From Variovorax sp. WDL1 (lineage in GTDB: Bacteria; Pseudomonadota; Gammaproteobacteria; Burkholderiales; Burkholderiaceae_C), in assembly GCF_001541225.1 (NCBI RefSeq), contig NZ_LMTS01000218.1:1-55649 (forward strand): a DNA stretch of 55,649 nt, read 5' to 3'. Under the pieces are notes generated by a model. The model had not been told where the DNA came from. It made no database searches and saw nothing but the letters and a program-made list of their open reading frames with translations. Positions within the stretch are counted from its first letter, which is position 1. Each line of letters starts with the position of its first letter. Both the position numbers and the translations under genes were made by a program. Shown one piece after another: positions 20,701 through 29,715 of the stretch.

Positions 20701-21660
20701 TCAATCGGTCGTGATCTTGCCGGTCTCGATCACTTTCTTCCAGCGGTCGAACTCCTGCTTCTGAAAGGTTGCGAACTGCGCGGGCGTGTTCCCGACCACT
20801 TCGAGGCCGATGGCGGTGAACTGCTGCTTGACCGCGGGGTCGTTCAGCGCCGCCACCATCGCCTCGCCGGCCCTGGTGCGCACCGCCGGCGGCAGCCCCT
20901 TCGGCGCGACGATGGCCTGCCAGGAGTAGACCTCCACGTTCTTCACGCCGGCCTCGGCCATCGTGGGCACGTCGGGCAGCACCGGCGAGCGCTTCGCCCC
21001 GGTGACCGCCAGCGCCTTCAGCTTGCCGCTCTTGATGTGCGGCACCACCGCATTGACGTTCTGGAAGGACGCGTCGACCTGGCCGCCGAGCAGGTCGGTG
21101 ATGGCCGGCGCGCCGCCCTTGTAAGGCACATGCAGGCCGGTGGTGCCGGTCTCCTGCCAGAACAGCTCGGCCGTGAGGTGATCGCTCGAGCCGTTGCCGG
21201 AGGAAGCGAAGGTCGTCTTGCCGGGGTTTTTCTTTTCATGGGCGATCACGTCGGCCACCGTCTTGTGCGGCGAGGCGGCGGGCACCACCAGCACGTTGGG
21301 CGCCTGCACTGCCACGGTGATCAGGTCGAAATCCTTCAGTGCGTCGTACTGCAACCCTTTGATCAGATGCGGCGCGATCACCAGCGGACCGAGCGAGGTG
21401 ACCAGGAAGCTGGAGCCGTCCGCAGCCGCGCGCTTGACCTGGGTCGCGCCGATGGTGCCGGTCGCACCGGCCTTGTTGTCCACCAGGAAGGGCTGGCCGA
21501 GCTTCTCGGAGAGCTTGGGGGTGATGGCGCGCGCCACCATGTCGGTCGAGCCGCCGGCCGGGAAGGGGACGACCAGCGTCACGGGTTTCTGAGGCCATTC
21601 CTGGGCCTGGGCGAGGCAGGCTGACAGGCCGATGGCCAGGGCGCCGAGCAGTTTCTTCAT
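20701..21660 (-). CDS. Bug/TctC-family periplasmic solute-binding protein, probably for glucarate/galactarate
   Basis: 319 residues with a signal peptide ([19 protein letters not shown], cut before QEWPQKP). The mature protein has the TctC hallmark [20 protein letters not shown], the [10 protein letters not shown] loop and [17 protein letters not shown]. Bug proteins bind small carboxylates, with main-chain contacts from the two loops, and feed TctAB transporters; no TctAB genes are present here, as is common in this bacterial group. As first gene of the gudD operon its ligand is inferred to be an aldarate. Confidence 0.93.
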   Translation of the reverse strand: MKKLLGALAIGLSACLAQAQEWPQKPVTLVVPFPAGGSTDMVARAITPKLSEKLGQPFLVDNKAGATGTIGATQVKRAAADGSSFLVTSLGPLVIAPHLIKGLQYDALKDFDLITVAVQAPNVLVVPAASPHKTVADVIAHEKKNPGKTTFASSGNGSSDHLTAELFWQETGTTGLHVPYKGGAPAITDLLGGQVDASFQNVNAVVPHIKSGKLKALAVTGAKRSPVLPDVPTMAEAGVKNVEVYSWQAIVAPKGLPPAVRTRAGEAMVAALNDPAVKQQFTAIGLEVVGNTPAQFATFQKQEFDRWKKVIETGKITTD

Positions 21661-21722
21661 GGGGCTTGTCTCCGGAAAAAGGAAAGTGGAGGGATTGCGA
21701 CTTTGAACCGCTACATCGATTT

Positions 21723-21775
21723 GGTAGCGCTACCGTGAACAGCGCAAATGGTAGCGCTACCGTTTTTGGCGTCAA
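21723..21775 (-). promoter_or_regulatory. promoter and two LacI-type operators of the glucarate operon
   Basis: Two perfect 12-bp palindromes GGTAGCGCTACC lie at 21723-21734 and 21750-21761. On the minus strand a -35 TTGACG (21770-21775) and a -10-like TACCAT (21748-21753), 16 bases apart, flank and overlap the second operator, so binding there would block RNA polymerase. The centres are 27 bases apart. The start codon of the solute-binding gene is at 21660. Confidence 0.75.
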
Positions 21776-21800
21776 GGGCGATCAATAAGGGGTTTCCCTG

Positions 21801-22832
21801 TCAGGCGGTGGCGCGGTCGACGATCGAGAAGCCGATGTCCACCACCCGCTCGGCCACCTCACGGCCCTCGGCCCGGTCGACGATGAAGCGCGCCGCCTGC
21901 CGGCCGATGGCCGCGCTGTCGATGCGGACGGTGGTGAGTGCCGGATGCAGGTCGGCCGCGAACTCCAGGTCGCCGAAGCCGACCACCGCCAGCCGCTGCG
22001 GCACTGGAATGCCCCGGGCCTGGGCTTCGGTCATCACGCCCAGGGCCAGCAGGTCGGAGCTGCAGAACACGGCATCGATGCCGGGCGACGATGCGATCAG
22101 CTCGGCCAGCGCACGGCGCCCGCTTCCGAGCGTGGTCGGCGCCGGCACATAGATCAGGGGCACCTCGGGCAGGCCGGCGTCGCGGGCCGCGTCGCAAAAG
22201 GCCTGGTGCCGGCGCCGCGAGCGCTCGTCGTCGCCGGCCACGACCGCCAAGCGGCGGCGCCCCCTGGCGCGCAGGAAATCCGCCACCGCGCGCCCCACCT
22301 CGGCGTGGGAGAAGCCGACCAGCATGTCCAGCGGCGTCGGCGTGAGGTCCCAGGTCTCGACGACCGGGATGCCGGCGGCCAGCAGGCGCCGCCGGCGCTC
22401 GGTCGAATGCAGGATGCCGGTGAGCACGATCCCGTCGGGGCGGCGGCCGATGATGGCATCGAGCAGCGCGTCCTCTCGGGACTCCGTGTAGCCGCTCTGG
22501 CCCAGCATCAGCTGATAGCCCTGTTCGGCCAAGGCCTCGGTGAGCGACTGCACGGTCTGCAGGAACACCGGACCCGCAATCGTCGGCACCACCGCGGCGA
22601 CCAGCCGGCTGCGCGTCGACGCCAGGCCGCCGGCCAGGACGTTGCGCACGTAGCCGGTACGGGCGACCGCCTCGCTCACCTTCCTGAGCACTTCGGGAGA
22701 GACCTGGGCCGGGGTGTTGAGCGCCCGCGACGCGGTAATGGGCGCGACGCCGGCCAGCTTGGCCACGTCATGAAGCGTGACGGCGCCGCTGCCGCGGCGG
22801 CTGCGGCGTGGGGAGGAAGCCTCGGCGTTCAT
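21801..22832 (-). CDS. LacI-family transcriptional repressor of the glucarate operon (GntR/gluconate-regulator-like)
   Basis: 343 residues from the ATG at 22832. The N-terminal helix-turn-helix with hinge reads VTLHDVAKLAGVAPITASRALN (residues about 18-39), followed by the periplasmic-binding-protein-like effector domain (LVAAVVPTIAGPVFLQTVQSL, GIVLTGILHS, DAVFCSSDLLALGVM). It is transcribed in the same direction and upstream of the operon it probably controls. Its own start is 21 bases from a third operator copy, which points to autoregulation. The ligand is presumably a sugar acid. Confidence 0.9.
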   Translation of the reverse strand: MNAEASSPRRSRRGSGAVTLHDVAKLAGVAPITASRALNTPAQVSPEVLRKVSEAVARTGYVRNVLAGGLASTRSRLVAAVVPTIAGPVFLQTVQSLTEALAEQGYQLMLGQSGYTESREDALLDAIIGRRPDGIVLTGILHSTERRRRLLAAGIPVVETWDLTPTPLDMLVGFSHAEVGRAVADFLRARGRRRLAVVAGDDERSRRRHQAFCDAARDAGLPEVPLIYVPAPTTLGSGRRALAELIASSPGIDAVFCSSDLLALGVMTEAQARGIPVPQRLAVVGFGDLEFAADLHPALTTVRIDSAAIGRQAARFIVDRAEGREVAERVVDIGFSIVDRATA

Positions 22833-22839
22833 GGCGGCG

Positions 22840-22865
22840 ATTCTAGCCGGCACGATAGCGCTACC
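22840..22865 (-). promoter_or_regulatory. autoregulatory operator and -10 element of the LacI-type gene
   Basis: GATAGCGCTACC at 22854-22865 shares the TAGCGCTA core with the two operon operators. On the minus strand a TAGAAT -10 hexamer lies at 22840-22845, only seven bases before the ATG at 22832, and no ribosome-binding site is visible. The mRNA would therefore start at or next to the start codon (leaderless), and the operator fills the promoter spacer. Confidence 0.55.
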
Positions 22866-22994
22866 GTAGCCTGCTTGGCTCGCCCCATGACGACGTCAGG
22901 CGCCTCGGAATCTCCTTTTCGCCTAGTGCTTCTGGTGAATGCTTCTGTTTGCATCGCGCAGTAGAGTCAATGCTCACATAGGGGATTGGACGCC

Positions 22995-24851
22995 ATGGAC
23001 AGCCTCGCCGCCCTCAGCCTGCCCGTCGTGCCCGGCCCAGCGACCGAGAGCAGCGACTGGCCGGCGCAGCAGCCCGACTGGGCCGAGTTCGAACGCGACG
23101 GCGCGCGCGCACTGCCCGAAGGCCTGCACCTGCGCGACTACGAGATCGTCGGCCCGATCGGCGAGGGCGGCTTGGGGGTGGTGTACCTCGCCTGGGATCA
23201 CGCGCAGCAGCACCATGTCGCGATCAAGGAATACCTGCCGGCGGTGCTGGCCGTGCGCGACCGCGCCTCCACCGCGGTGGTCGTGCGATCGCCGCAGCAC
23301 CAGGACAGCTTCCGCATCGGCCTGCGCAGCTTCGTCAACGAGGCGCGCATCCTGGCGCGCTTCGACCATCCTGCGCTGGTGCGCGTGCTGCACCACTGGG
23401 AAGACAACGGCACGGCCTACATGGCGATGCCCTACTACCAGGGCCCGACGCTGGCGCGCGCCCTGGCTGGACTGGGCCGCCCCCCCGAGGAGGCCGAGCT
23501 GCGCGCCTGGCTGCGGCCGCTGCTCGACGCGCTCGGCACGATGCACGCGCTGAGCTGCTTCCACCGCGATGTCGCACCCGACAACATCCTGCTCACCGAC
23601 AGCGGCCCCGTGCTGCTGGACTTCGGCGCTGCGCGGCGTGTGATCGACGGTGCAGGGCAGTCGCCGGCGGTGGTGTTCAAGCCCGGCTTTACACCCGTCG
23701 AGCAGTACGGCGAGCTCGCGTCGATGCGGCAGGGGCCGTGGACCGATCTCTATGCGCTGGCAGCGGTGGTGTACACGGCAATCACCGGGCAGCCACCCAT
23801 CTCGTCGATCGAACGGATGCCCGACGATCCCCTGCAGCCCCTTCGCGCACTCGCGCGCGGCCGCTACAGCGATCCCTTTCTGGCGGCCGTCGACGCGGCG
23901 CTGTCGGTGCTTCCTCAGGACCGGCCGCAGAGCGCGGCCGAGTTCCGGGCGCGGTTGGGCGACGACGATGGCGCGGCGTGCGAAACGGACGGCGGCGCCG
24001 CGGACTCCGCGCCCGGCCGGCCGCCGGCTTCGGATGCTGCCGAGACGCCGGCGTTGCACGCGGCGGTCCGGAGCTTCTTGCCTTCGATCGCCGCACCGTC
24101 GGCGCGGCGGGTCGAGCCGCTCGCGGCGATGGCGCCGCGCCCACGTTCCAAGCCGGCGCCGGTGCAACGCAATCGCTTCAAGCTACCGGCGCTTGCAGGA
24201 ACGGCGGCAGTGCTGATCGGCCTGGTGACCGCCGGGCACTACCGCATCGGGGATCGGGTCCGTACGGACCCGCCGCTGGCCGTGCTGGCCGCCTTGCCCG
24301 CGACGCCTGCGGTGCCTCTGACACCCACGGCATCGGTGGCACCGGTGGCATCGGTGGCAACGGCAGCACCGGTCGCATCCACCGCGCCGACGATGCCGAT
24401 GCCATCGGCCCTGCCAGCTGCGGCCGCTTCAACGCCGACTCAAGATCCGCGGCCTGTCGCTGCGATGCGCGAGCGCACGCGTCCGGCGCCGGTACCCGGG
24501 GCGGCCGACGTCCAGCCGCTGCGCGTCGTCGCCGTGCCATCGATGGCCCCCGACGCACCACGGCCCGCCCGGTCGGCCGAGGCAGCGCCATCGCCGCGCC
24601 GCACGCCGCGGCCTGCCGGCGCACCCGCAGCGGCGCGCGCCGACCCCTTGTTCGGCACCGTGTCGCGCCCACCCGTTCAGGCCCGCCCGGCCCGGCGCGA
24701 GGCGCCCGCGCTTGCCGCCGAGCCGCCGGCCCGCCTGCTGGCCGGCGCCGCGCCTTCACGTGAAGGCCGCTGCAGCGAGCTGCTGCTGCGCGCCTCGCTC
24801 GAACCCCTGGGCGCCGTGGAGGCGGCCAGTCTGAAAAGGGGATGTGAATGA
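22995..24851 (+). CDS. membrane-anchored Hanks-type serine/threonine protein kinase
   Basis: 618 residues from the ATG at 22995 (a TTG at 22986 is also in frame). The kinase domain covers about residues 49-320: glycine loop IGEGGLGVVYLA, Lys78 in VAIKEYLP, catalytic loop HRDVAPDNIL and metal-binding DFGAAR, then a PGFTPVEQYG activation/P+1 region. A single transmembrane helix (ALAGTAAVLIGLVTAG) near residue 400 is followed by a 200-residue Pro/Ala/Val-rich periplasmic tail ending in a small Cys-containing region (REGRCSELLLRASLE). Its stop overlaps the lipoprotein start as ATGA, implying a functional pair. Confidence 0.92.
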   Translation: MDSLAALSLPVVPGPATESSDWPAQQPDWAEFERDGARALPEGLHLRDYEIVGPIGEGGLGVVYLAWDHAQQHHVAIKEYLPAVLAVRDRASTAVVVRSPQHQDSFRIGLRSFVNEARILARFDHPALVRVLHHWEDNGTAYMAMPYYQGPTLARALAGLGRPPEEAELRAWLRPLLDALGTMHALSCFHRDVAPDNILLTDSGPVLLDFGAARRVIDGAGQSPAVVFKPGFTPVEQYGELASMRQGPWTDLYALAAVVYTAITGQPPISSIERMPDDPLQPLRALARGRYSDPFLAAVDAALSVLPQDRPQSAAEFRARLGDDDGAACETDGGAADSAPGRPPASDAAETPALHAAVRSFLPSIAAPSARRVEPLAAMAPRPRSKPAPVQRNRFKLPALAGTAAVLIGLVTAGHYRIGDRVRTDPPLAVLAALPATPAVPLTPTASVAPVASVATAAPVASTAPTMPMPSALPAAAASTPTQDPRPVAAMRERTRPAPVPGAADVQPLRVVAVPSMAPDAPRPARSAEAAPSPRRTPRPAGAPAAARADPLFGTVSRPPVQARPARREAPALAAEPPARLLAGAAPSREGRCSELLLRASLEPLGAVEAASLKRGCE

Positions 24852-26059
24852 TGACCACGACCTTCGTCGGCAGCCGCCTGGCCGTGTCCCTGTCCGGCGC
24901 CCTGCTGGTGCTGGCCGGCCTCGCCGGCTGCGCAACGCCCGCGCCGCCGCCGCCCGCCCAGGCCGAGCTCCCCTTCGATCAGGCCATCGCCCAGGCCACC
25001 GACAGCCTGCTCATGCAAACGCAGAAGCAGGCGCCCCTGATCGCGCGCATGAGCGCCAAGCGCGGCGTCGTGCTCGACCCGATGATCGACGCCGGCAGCG
25101 CCCAGCAGACCGTGGCCACGCAATTGCTGCAGGAGCGGGTCAGCGAGCGCATGGGCGCCAGGCACGACACGATCGAGCTGCTGCCCTTCCAGAGCGCGAA
25201 CCTCGCCAAGGCCCGCTACCTGCTGACCGGCACCATGACGCGGCTGTCGGTCGAGCAGGCGCGCAGCCCGCTGCGCATCGACCTGGCGCTCACTGAGCTG
25301 GCCACGGGCATGGTGGTGGCCCAATCCTCCGTGGTGGCGCGCGACGACGGCCTCGACCACACGCCGCTGCCCTACTACCGGGACACGCCGGTGCCCCTCA
25401 AGGACCAGGTCGTCGACAGCTACGTGCGCACCACGGCCACGCCTGCCGGCCAGCGCGCCGACACCTACTACCTGGAGCGCGTCGCGGTGGCCCCGGCGAT
25501 CAAGGACGCCACCACGCACTACAACGCCGAGCGCTACCAGGACGCGCTGGCGCAGTACAACAGCGCCGCCGGCGGAACGGCCGGCAACGCCCAGCTGCGC
25601 GTGCTCAACGGCATCTACCTGAGCTCGGCCAAGCTGGGCCGCACCGCCGAGGCCGAGCAGGCCTTCGGCAAGATCGTGGCCTACGGCATTGCGCAGCAGC
25701 AGCTGGGCGTGAAGTTCCTGTTCAATCCGGGCAGCACCGCGTTCTGGCCCGACGCCAAGGTGAGCGGCCCGTACCCCATGTGGCTGCGCGAGATCGCCAG
25801 GGCCAGCGCGGACGCCAAGGTTTGCATGGACGTCGTCGGCCACACCAGCCGCACCGGCTCGGTCGCCTTCAACGACACGTTGTCGGTGCAGCGGGCCCGC
25901 TACATCCGCCAGCGGCTGATCGTCGAAGCCAGCGTGCTCGGCGAACGCACCAAGCCGAGCGGCAAGGGCTTTCGCGAGAACATCATCGGCAGCGGGACCG
26001 ACGACGCGGTCGACGCGCTCGATCGGCGGGTGGAATTCAGGATCGTGGACTGCGGCTGA
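24848..26059 (+). CDS. OmpA-like outer-membrane lipoprotein
   Basis: 403 residues. A lipoprotein signal with lipobox LAGC places the lipidated Cys at residue 28. Residues about 50-190 look like a FlgO-type or curli-like beta domain (YLLTGTMTRLSV, LRIDLALTELATGMVVAQ), the middle has TPR-like helices (YQDALAQYNSAAGG), and the C-terminal 110 residues are an OmpA/MotB peptidoglycan-binding fold (VCMDVVGHTSRTGS, SVQRARYIRQRL). The start codon is shared with the kinase stop (ATGA at 24848-24851), so the two are translated together and may form an envelope-signalling unit. Confidence 0.88.
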   Translation: MMTTTFVGSRLAVSLSGALLVLAGLAGCATPAPPPPAQAELPFDQAIAQATDSLLMQTQKQAPLIARMSAKRGVVLDPMIDAGSAQQTVATQLLQERVSERMGARHDTIELLPFQSANLAKARYLLTGTMTRLSVEQARSPLRIDLALTELATGMVVAQSSVVARDDGLDHTPLPYYRDTPVPLKDQVVDSYVRTTATPAGQRADTYYLERVAVAPAIKDATTHYNAERYQDALAQYNSAAGGTAGNAQLRVLNGIYLSSAKLGRTAEAEQAFGKIVAYGIAQQQLGVKFLFNPGSTAFWPDAKVSGPYPMWLREIARASADAKVCMDVVGHTSRTGSVAFNDTLSVQRARYIRQRLIVEASVLGERTKPSGKGFRENIIGSGTDDAVDALDRRVEFRIVDCG

Positions 26060-26370
26060 GCGCCGCGGTCATAACGGCCAGCCGCGCCATTACGCCGGGC
26101 GTCGAGCGGTTGTGCGAGCAGGAGGACTGGCGCAATGCCCTTCCCATCGCCTCGCAGCTGTTCGTCCGGCGACACCGTGCCCCGCGTGTCGCTTTTCTGT
26201 TGGCGTCTTGTTTGCAGCGCCTCGGCCAGAACGCAGTGGCCCTGAGCGTCTTCGTCCATTGCATGCAACTGGAGGATGAAGCCCCTACGCCCGGGCCCCT
26301 GTTCCGAGCCGGCGAGTGCCTTGCCGCCCTGGGGCGCAACAGCGAGGCCCTTGCCGCGCTCATGCGAGAT
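26060..26370 (+). pseudogene. remnant of a SycD/LcrH-type TPR chaperone of type III secretion translocators
   Basis: An open frame without a usable ATG or GTG codes for EQEDWRNALPIASQLF, then VAFLLASCLQRLGQ, AVALSVFVHCMQLED, and PLFRAGECLAALGRNSEAL. This matches the second and third TPR units of class II T3S chaperones, including the signature ..F..AECL...G. The N-terminal arm is missing (the lipoprotein gene ends immediately before), and the C-terminus runs into the oppositely read gene at 26360. Base composition is lower in GC than on either side. It looks like a truncated fragment left by recombination; a TTG start within the fragment cannot be excluded. Confidence 0.55.
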
Positions 26371-26647
26371 AGCGCCCGCGCCGGTTCGACAGCTTCACCA
26401 GCAACTCGTCGGCCACCTCGACCGCGCGATGCTCCATCACCGCGACCGGATAGCTGCCGACCACGATGCTGTCGACGCTCACGGTTGCATAGCTGAACTC
26501 GCGGCCCAGGGCCGCGGCGGCGTCTTGCAGGCACTGGGCCACCGACGCCAGGCCCTCGCGCGCATAGCGCCAGGTGCCGTCGCCGATGCCGACGTAGGAA
26601 TTGAAGTTGCGGTCGCCGCGCTTGGTGATTTCAACTGCCGGTTGCAT
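26360..26647 (-). CDS. conserved-looking small protein of unknown function
   Basis: 95 residues from the ATG at 26647, preceded by GGAG eight bases upstream. The sequence is a compact mixed alpha/beta protein (AVEITKRGDRNFNSYVGIGDGTWRY, then a long helix VAQCLQDAAAALG, then strands YATVSVDSIVVGSYPVAVM). No signal peptide, membrane segment or known motif is seen. It shares orientation with the DUF2383 gene upstream on the minus strand but is separated by a hairpin. Confidence 0.6.
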   Translation of the reverse strand: MQPAVEITKRGDRNFNSYVGIGDGTWRYAREGLASVAQCLQDAAAALGREFSYATVSVDSIVVGSYPVAVMEHRAVEVADELLVKLSNRRGRYLA

Positions 26648-26745
26648 CGCTGTTCTCCCAGGGTTCGCTGGGGAGATTCTCGCGAGCACCCGGGCCCGGC
26701 GGAACTGGCCATTGGTCGAATTGGCCGCTCAGCATCCTTCAACTT

Positions 26746-26776
26746 GAGGAGGCCGCCCGGCCTGCGCGGCCTCCTC
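26746..26776 (-). terminator. strong stem-loop after the DUF2383 gene
   Basis: Perfect 11-bp stem GAGGAGGCCGC / GCGGCCTCCTC with a nine-base loop, starting six bases beyond the stop codon at 26782. No T-run follows on the minus strand, so it is a weak intrinsic terminator or an mRNA-stabilising hairpin. Confidence 0.5.
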
Positions 26777-26781
26777 GCCGC

Positions 26782-27255
26782 TCAACCGCGGGCGCGCGCC
26801 TGGTCGCGCAGCACCTTGATCTGGTCGTGATTGCGCTGCGCGCCTTCGGCCTGGCGTTCGACCACGCTGCGCACGTCGGCCGGGAGGTTCTGCTTCAGGG
26901 CCTTGCGGTAGCGCGCCACGGCTGCGTCCTCGCCGCGCTCGCATTCCTCGAGCATCGAGAGGTCGCTGTTGGCGCCCACCGCGCCCTTCACATGTACCCA
27001 GCCACGGTGCATCGCACCGGTGGCGGTGCCGCCTTCGGCAGGCTTGCCACCAAGCGCCAGGATCAGCTGCGAAAGTTCGCTCGCCGCCTGCGCGCAGCCT
27101 GCGGCGCGGTCGCTGAACACGCGCTTCATCTCGGCCGACTTCACTTCGTCGGCGCATGTTCGAAAGCCGTACTCGCCGTCGCGCGAGTTCTCGAGCAGGT
27201 CGTTCAGGATGTCCACCACGTCGTCGGCGGCCAGAACTTCGGTATCCACTGCCAT
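26782..27255 (-). CDS. PA2169-type four-helix-bundle protein (DUF2383)
   Basis: 157 residues forming helices only, of the ferritin-like DUF2383 family: VLAADDVVDILNDLLENSRDGEYGFRTCADEV, then SAEMKRVFSDRAAGCAQAASEL and AAVARYRKAL near the end. The family is typical of general-stress regulons in proteobacteria; its biochemical role is unknown and the residues do not show a clear di-iron site. An AAGGAGTA site seven bases upstream marks the ATG at 27255. Confidence 0.88.
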   Translation of the reverse strand: MAVDTEVLAADDVVDILNDLLENSRDGEYGFRTCADEVKSAEMKRVFSDRAAGCAQAASELSQLILALGGKPAEGGTATGAMHRGWVHVKGAVGANSDLSMLEECERGEDAAVARYRKALKQNLPADVRSVVERQAEGAQRNHDQIKVLRDQARARG

Positions 27256-27582
27256 GAAAGTACTCCTTGTGTTTCAGCGGTCCCGTGCGGGACGCTTGCT
27301 GGAGCCTTCATGATTGGCCACCGGCTCGCGGGCCACGTCAGCCTCACCTGACGGCACCTGTAGGGCGGTGCCGCCCTCACAGACCGTTTCAAGCGGCCAC
27401 CGAAGCGCCTGGGCTTGCTGGCCCGAGCCATTTGCCGCCTACGCCCTTCGCGCTAGACCGTATTGCGAATAGCCCCTCCCCGACCCCCCTCCTAGACTCG
27501 CCCCCGACGAGGTCTGAGGGGCACGCACTCCGCGTGCCGGCGGCACGCAAGCTCAGCCGCAGAGGCCGCGCGCGGGGGTCGA
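27256..27582. other. intergenic region with three short perfect hairpins
   Basis: No gene is supported. It contains the inverted repeats GTCCCG-TG-CGGGAC (27280-27293), GGGCGG-TG-CCGCCC (27363-27376) and GCGTGCC-GGC-GGCACGC (27532-27548). The region must hold the promoter of the leftward DUF2383 gene and of the rightward CHAT operon; no clear promoter hexamers were found for the latter. Confidence 0.4.
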
Positions 27583-29715
27583 ATGCAAAGTCTTTCGGAG
27601 TTCGGACGAGCGCATGCGCGCAGGTGGGTCGGCGCAGGCGCCCTCGGTCTCGCGGCGCTGGTCGGTGGACATGGGGCGCTGGCCCAGGCACCCGATGCCG
27701 AGGCGGCGGCCAGCAAGCAGGAGCAGGCGCGGCTCGCCGACACCGACACGCTGCTGGCACTCACCAGCGACGGCGCGGTGCTCTACGCACAGGACAGTCC
27801 CAAGCTCTCGGGCTACCAGTACTGCAGCCAGGCGGTGGCGCTGGCCGAGGCCGGCGAGTTCCGCCAGAGCGTGCGCGCGGCCAGCAAGGCGCTGCACCTG
27901 GCCAACACGACGCGCGATCCCAACCTGCTCGCGATGGCGAACCGCGACCTCGCCATCGTCTACAGCTACTCGGGCCAGCTGGAAAAGGCCGAGGAGTTCG
28001 CACGAGAGGCGCTCAAGCATCCGGCGCGCGACCCCAAGCTGGTCGTGGGCCCGGTGAACAAGGTCATCGGCGACGTGCAGACGCGGCGCGGCGACTACGC
28101 CGGCGCGGTCGCCAGCTACGAGACCGCGCTCGCCAACAGCTCGCAGCGCTACGCGCCGCTGGTGCAGTCCTCGCTGGTCAACGCCCTGATCGAATCGGGC
28201 GACGCGCCACGCGCGCGCCAGCTGCTCGGCACCCTTCCGGCGCCGCGCGAGGCGCCGCTGGCCGCGCAGCTGGAGCGCACGCGGGCACGCCTGCTGCTCG
28301 CCGAGAACAAGCCGGCCGAGGCGCGCGACTTGTACCTGCAGCTCACCACGCGGCAAGTCGGCACCGACAGCGGCTACTACCGGCTGTGGGCCTGGGACGG
28401 CGTGGCGCGCAGCGAACTCGCGCTCGGGCAGAAGCAGGCCGCGGCCGATGCGGTGGGCCGCGCGCTCGGCAGCATCGATGCGGTACGCGCCAAGTTCCGC
28501 AGCGAGGAATTCAAGATGGGCCTGTTCTCGGACCTTCAATCGGTGTTCGAGCGCGGGGTCGGCCTCTACAGCGAGGTCGGCGATGCGCGCCAGGCCTTCG
28601 AGCTCAGCGAGCGCAGCCGCTCGCGCGCGCTGCTCGACGCGGTGCGCGGCCGGGCGCAGCTGAACAGCGAGGCCGCCGCGACCATCGACCTGGCGACGCT
28701 GCAGCGCACGCTGGCGCCCGATGAGCGCGTGCTGCAGTTCCATGCCCTGCCCGACCGCCTGCAGGCCTGGATCGTGAGCCCGGCCGGCATCGAGGCCAGG
28801 AGCTTCGAAATCAAGCGCGACGACCTCAACGAGCTGGTCGAGACCTTCCGCAACTCGGTGGTGCGCGGGCGACGCGCCGCCATCGCCAATGCCGACAAGC
28901 TGGGCACCGCGCTGATCGCACCGCTGGGCCTGAAGGCCGGCGAGCGCCTGGTGATCGTGCCGCACGGCCCGCTGCACTACCTGCCCTTCCAGGCCTTGCG
29001 CGTCGACGGCCGCTACCTGATCGAGACCCATCCGGTCTCGGTCGCGCCATCGATGAGCATCGCGGTACAGCTGGCGCAGCGCTCGCCGCGCGCCGATGCG
29101 GTGCTCACCGCCTTCGGCAATCCGCGCATCGAGGACAAGTACGACCTGCCGGGCGCCGAGGTCGAGGTCAAGCAGCTGGCCCAGCTGTTCCCGCGCAACA
29201 GCGTCTACATGGGCGCCGCGGCGACCAAGACGCAGTTCCGCGACGTCGCCGCACGCGCGCCGCTGATGCACGTGGCCGCCCATGCCGAGGCTGACCAGGT
29301 CGACCCGCTCTATTCGCGCATCCTGCTGGCCAACGAGGGTGGCAAGCAGAGCTTCCTGGAGGCGCACGAGATCCTCGGCCTGCCCATGCAGGGCAGCGCG
29401 CTGGTCACGCTCTCGGCCTGCGAGTCGGGCCTGGGCCGCATCGCGCAGGGCGACGAGGTGCTGGGCTTCACCCGCTCCTTTCTCTCAGCGGGCACCGGCA
29501 GCCTGATCTCCTCGTTGTGGCCGGTCTCGGACGACGCCACCGCCGTGCTGATGGGCACCCTCTACGCCGAGCTGGCCAAGGGTCGCGACATCCAGCAGGC
29601 CATGCAGGCCGGCCAGCTCGCCGTGCTGAAAGAACCTCGCATGTCGCATCCCTTCTTCTGGGCCCCGTTCAACCTGATCGGCAACTGGCGGCTCAAGGTG
29701 GGGAGCCCGGCATGA
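27583..29715 (+). CDS. secreted TPR-CHAT domain protein of a two-partner-secretion operon
   Basis: 710 residues with a signal peptide (GALGLAALVGGHGALAQA, cut near residue 35). Residues about 60-360 are TPR-like helical repeats (FRQSVRAASKALHLA, KAEEFAREALKHPA, PAEARDLYLQL). The C-terminal 300 residues are a CHAT domain, a caspase/separase-like cysteine protease fold, with catalytic His567 in MHVAAHAEAD and Cys613 in LSACESGLG. The start is an ATG without a strong ribosome-binding site. Its stop overlaps the TpsB start as ATGA, and tpsA follows, so it belongs to the secretion operon and may process the adhesin or a partner in the envelope. Confidence 0.93.
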   Translation: MQSLSEFGRAHARRWVGAGALGLAALVGGHGALAQAPDAEAAASKQEQARLADTDTLLALTSDGAVLYAQDSPKLSGYQYCSQAVALAEAGEFRQSVRAASKALHLANTTRDPNLLAMANRDLAIVYSYSGQLEKAEEFAREALKHPARDPKLVVGPVNKVIGDVQTRRGDYAGAVASYETALANSSQRYAPLVQSSLVNALIESGDAPRARQLLGTLPAPREAPLAAQLERTRARLLLAENKPAEARDLYLQLTTRQVGTDSGYYRLWAWDGVARSELALGQKQAAADAVGRALGSIDAVRAKFRSEEFKMGLFSDLQSVFERGVGLYSEVGDARQAFELSERSRSRALLDAVRGRAQLNSEAAATIDLATLQRTLAPDERVLQFHALPDRLQAWIVSPAGIEARSFEIKRDDLNELVETFRNSVVRGRRAAIANADKLGTALIAPLGLKAGERLVIVPHGPLHYLPFQALRVDGRYLIETHPVSVAPSMSIAVQLAQRSPRADAVLTAFGNPRIEDKYDLPGAEVEVKQLAQLFPRNSVYMGAAATKTQFRDVAARAPLMHVAAHAEADQVDPLYSRILLANEGGKQSFLEAHEILGLPMQGSALVTLSACESGLGRIAQGDEVLGFTRSFLSAGTGSLISSLWPVSDDATAVLMGTLYAELAKGRDIQQAMQAGQLAVLKEPRMSHPFFWAPFNLIGNWRLKVGSPA

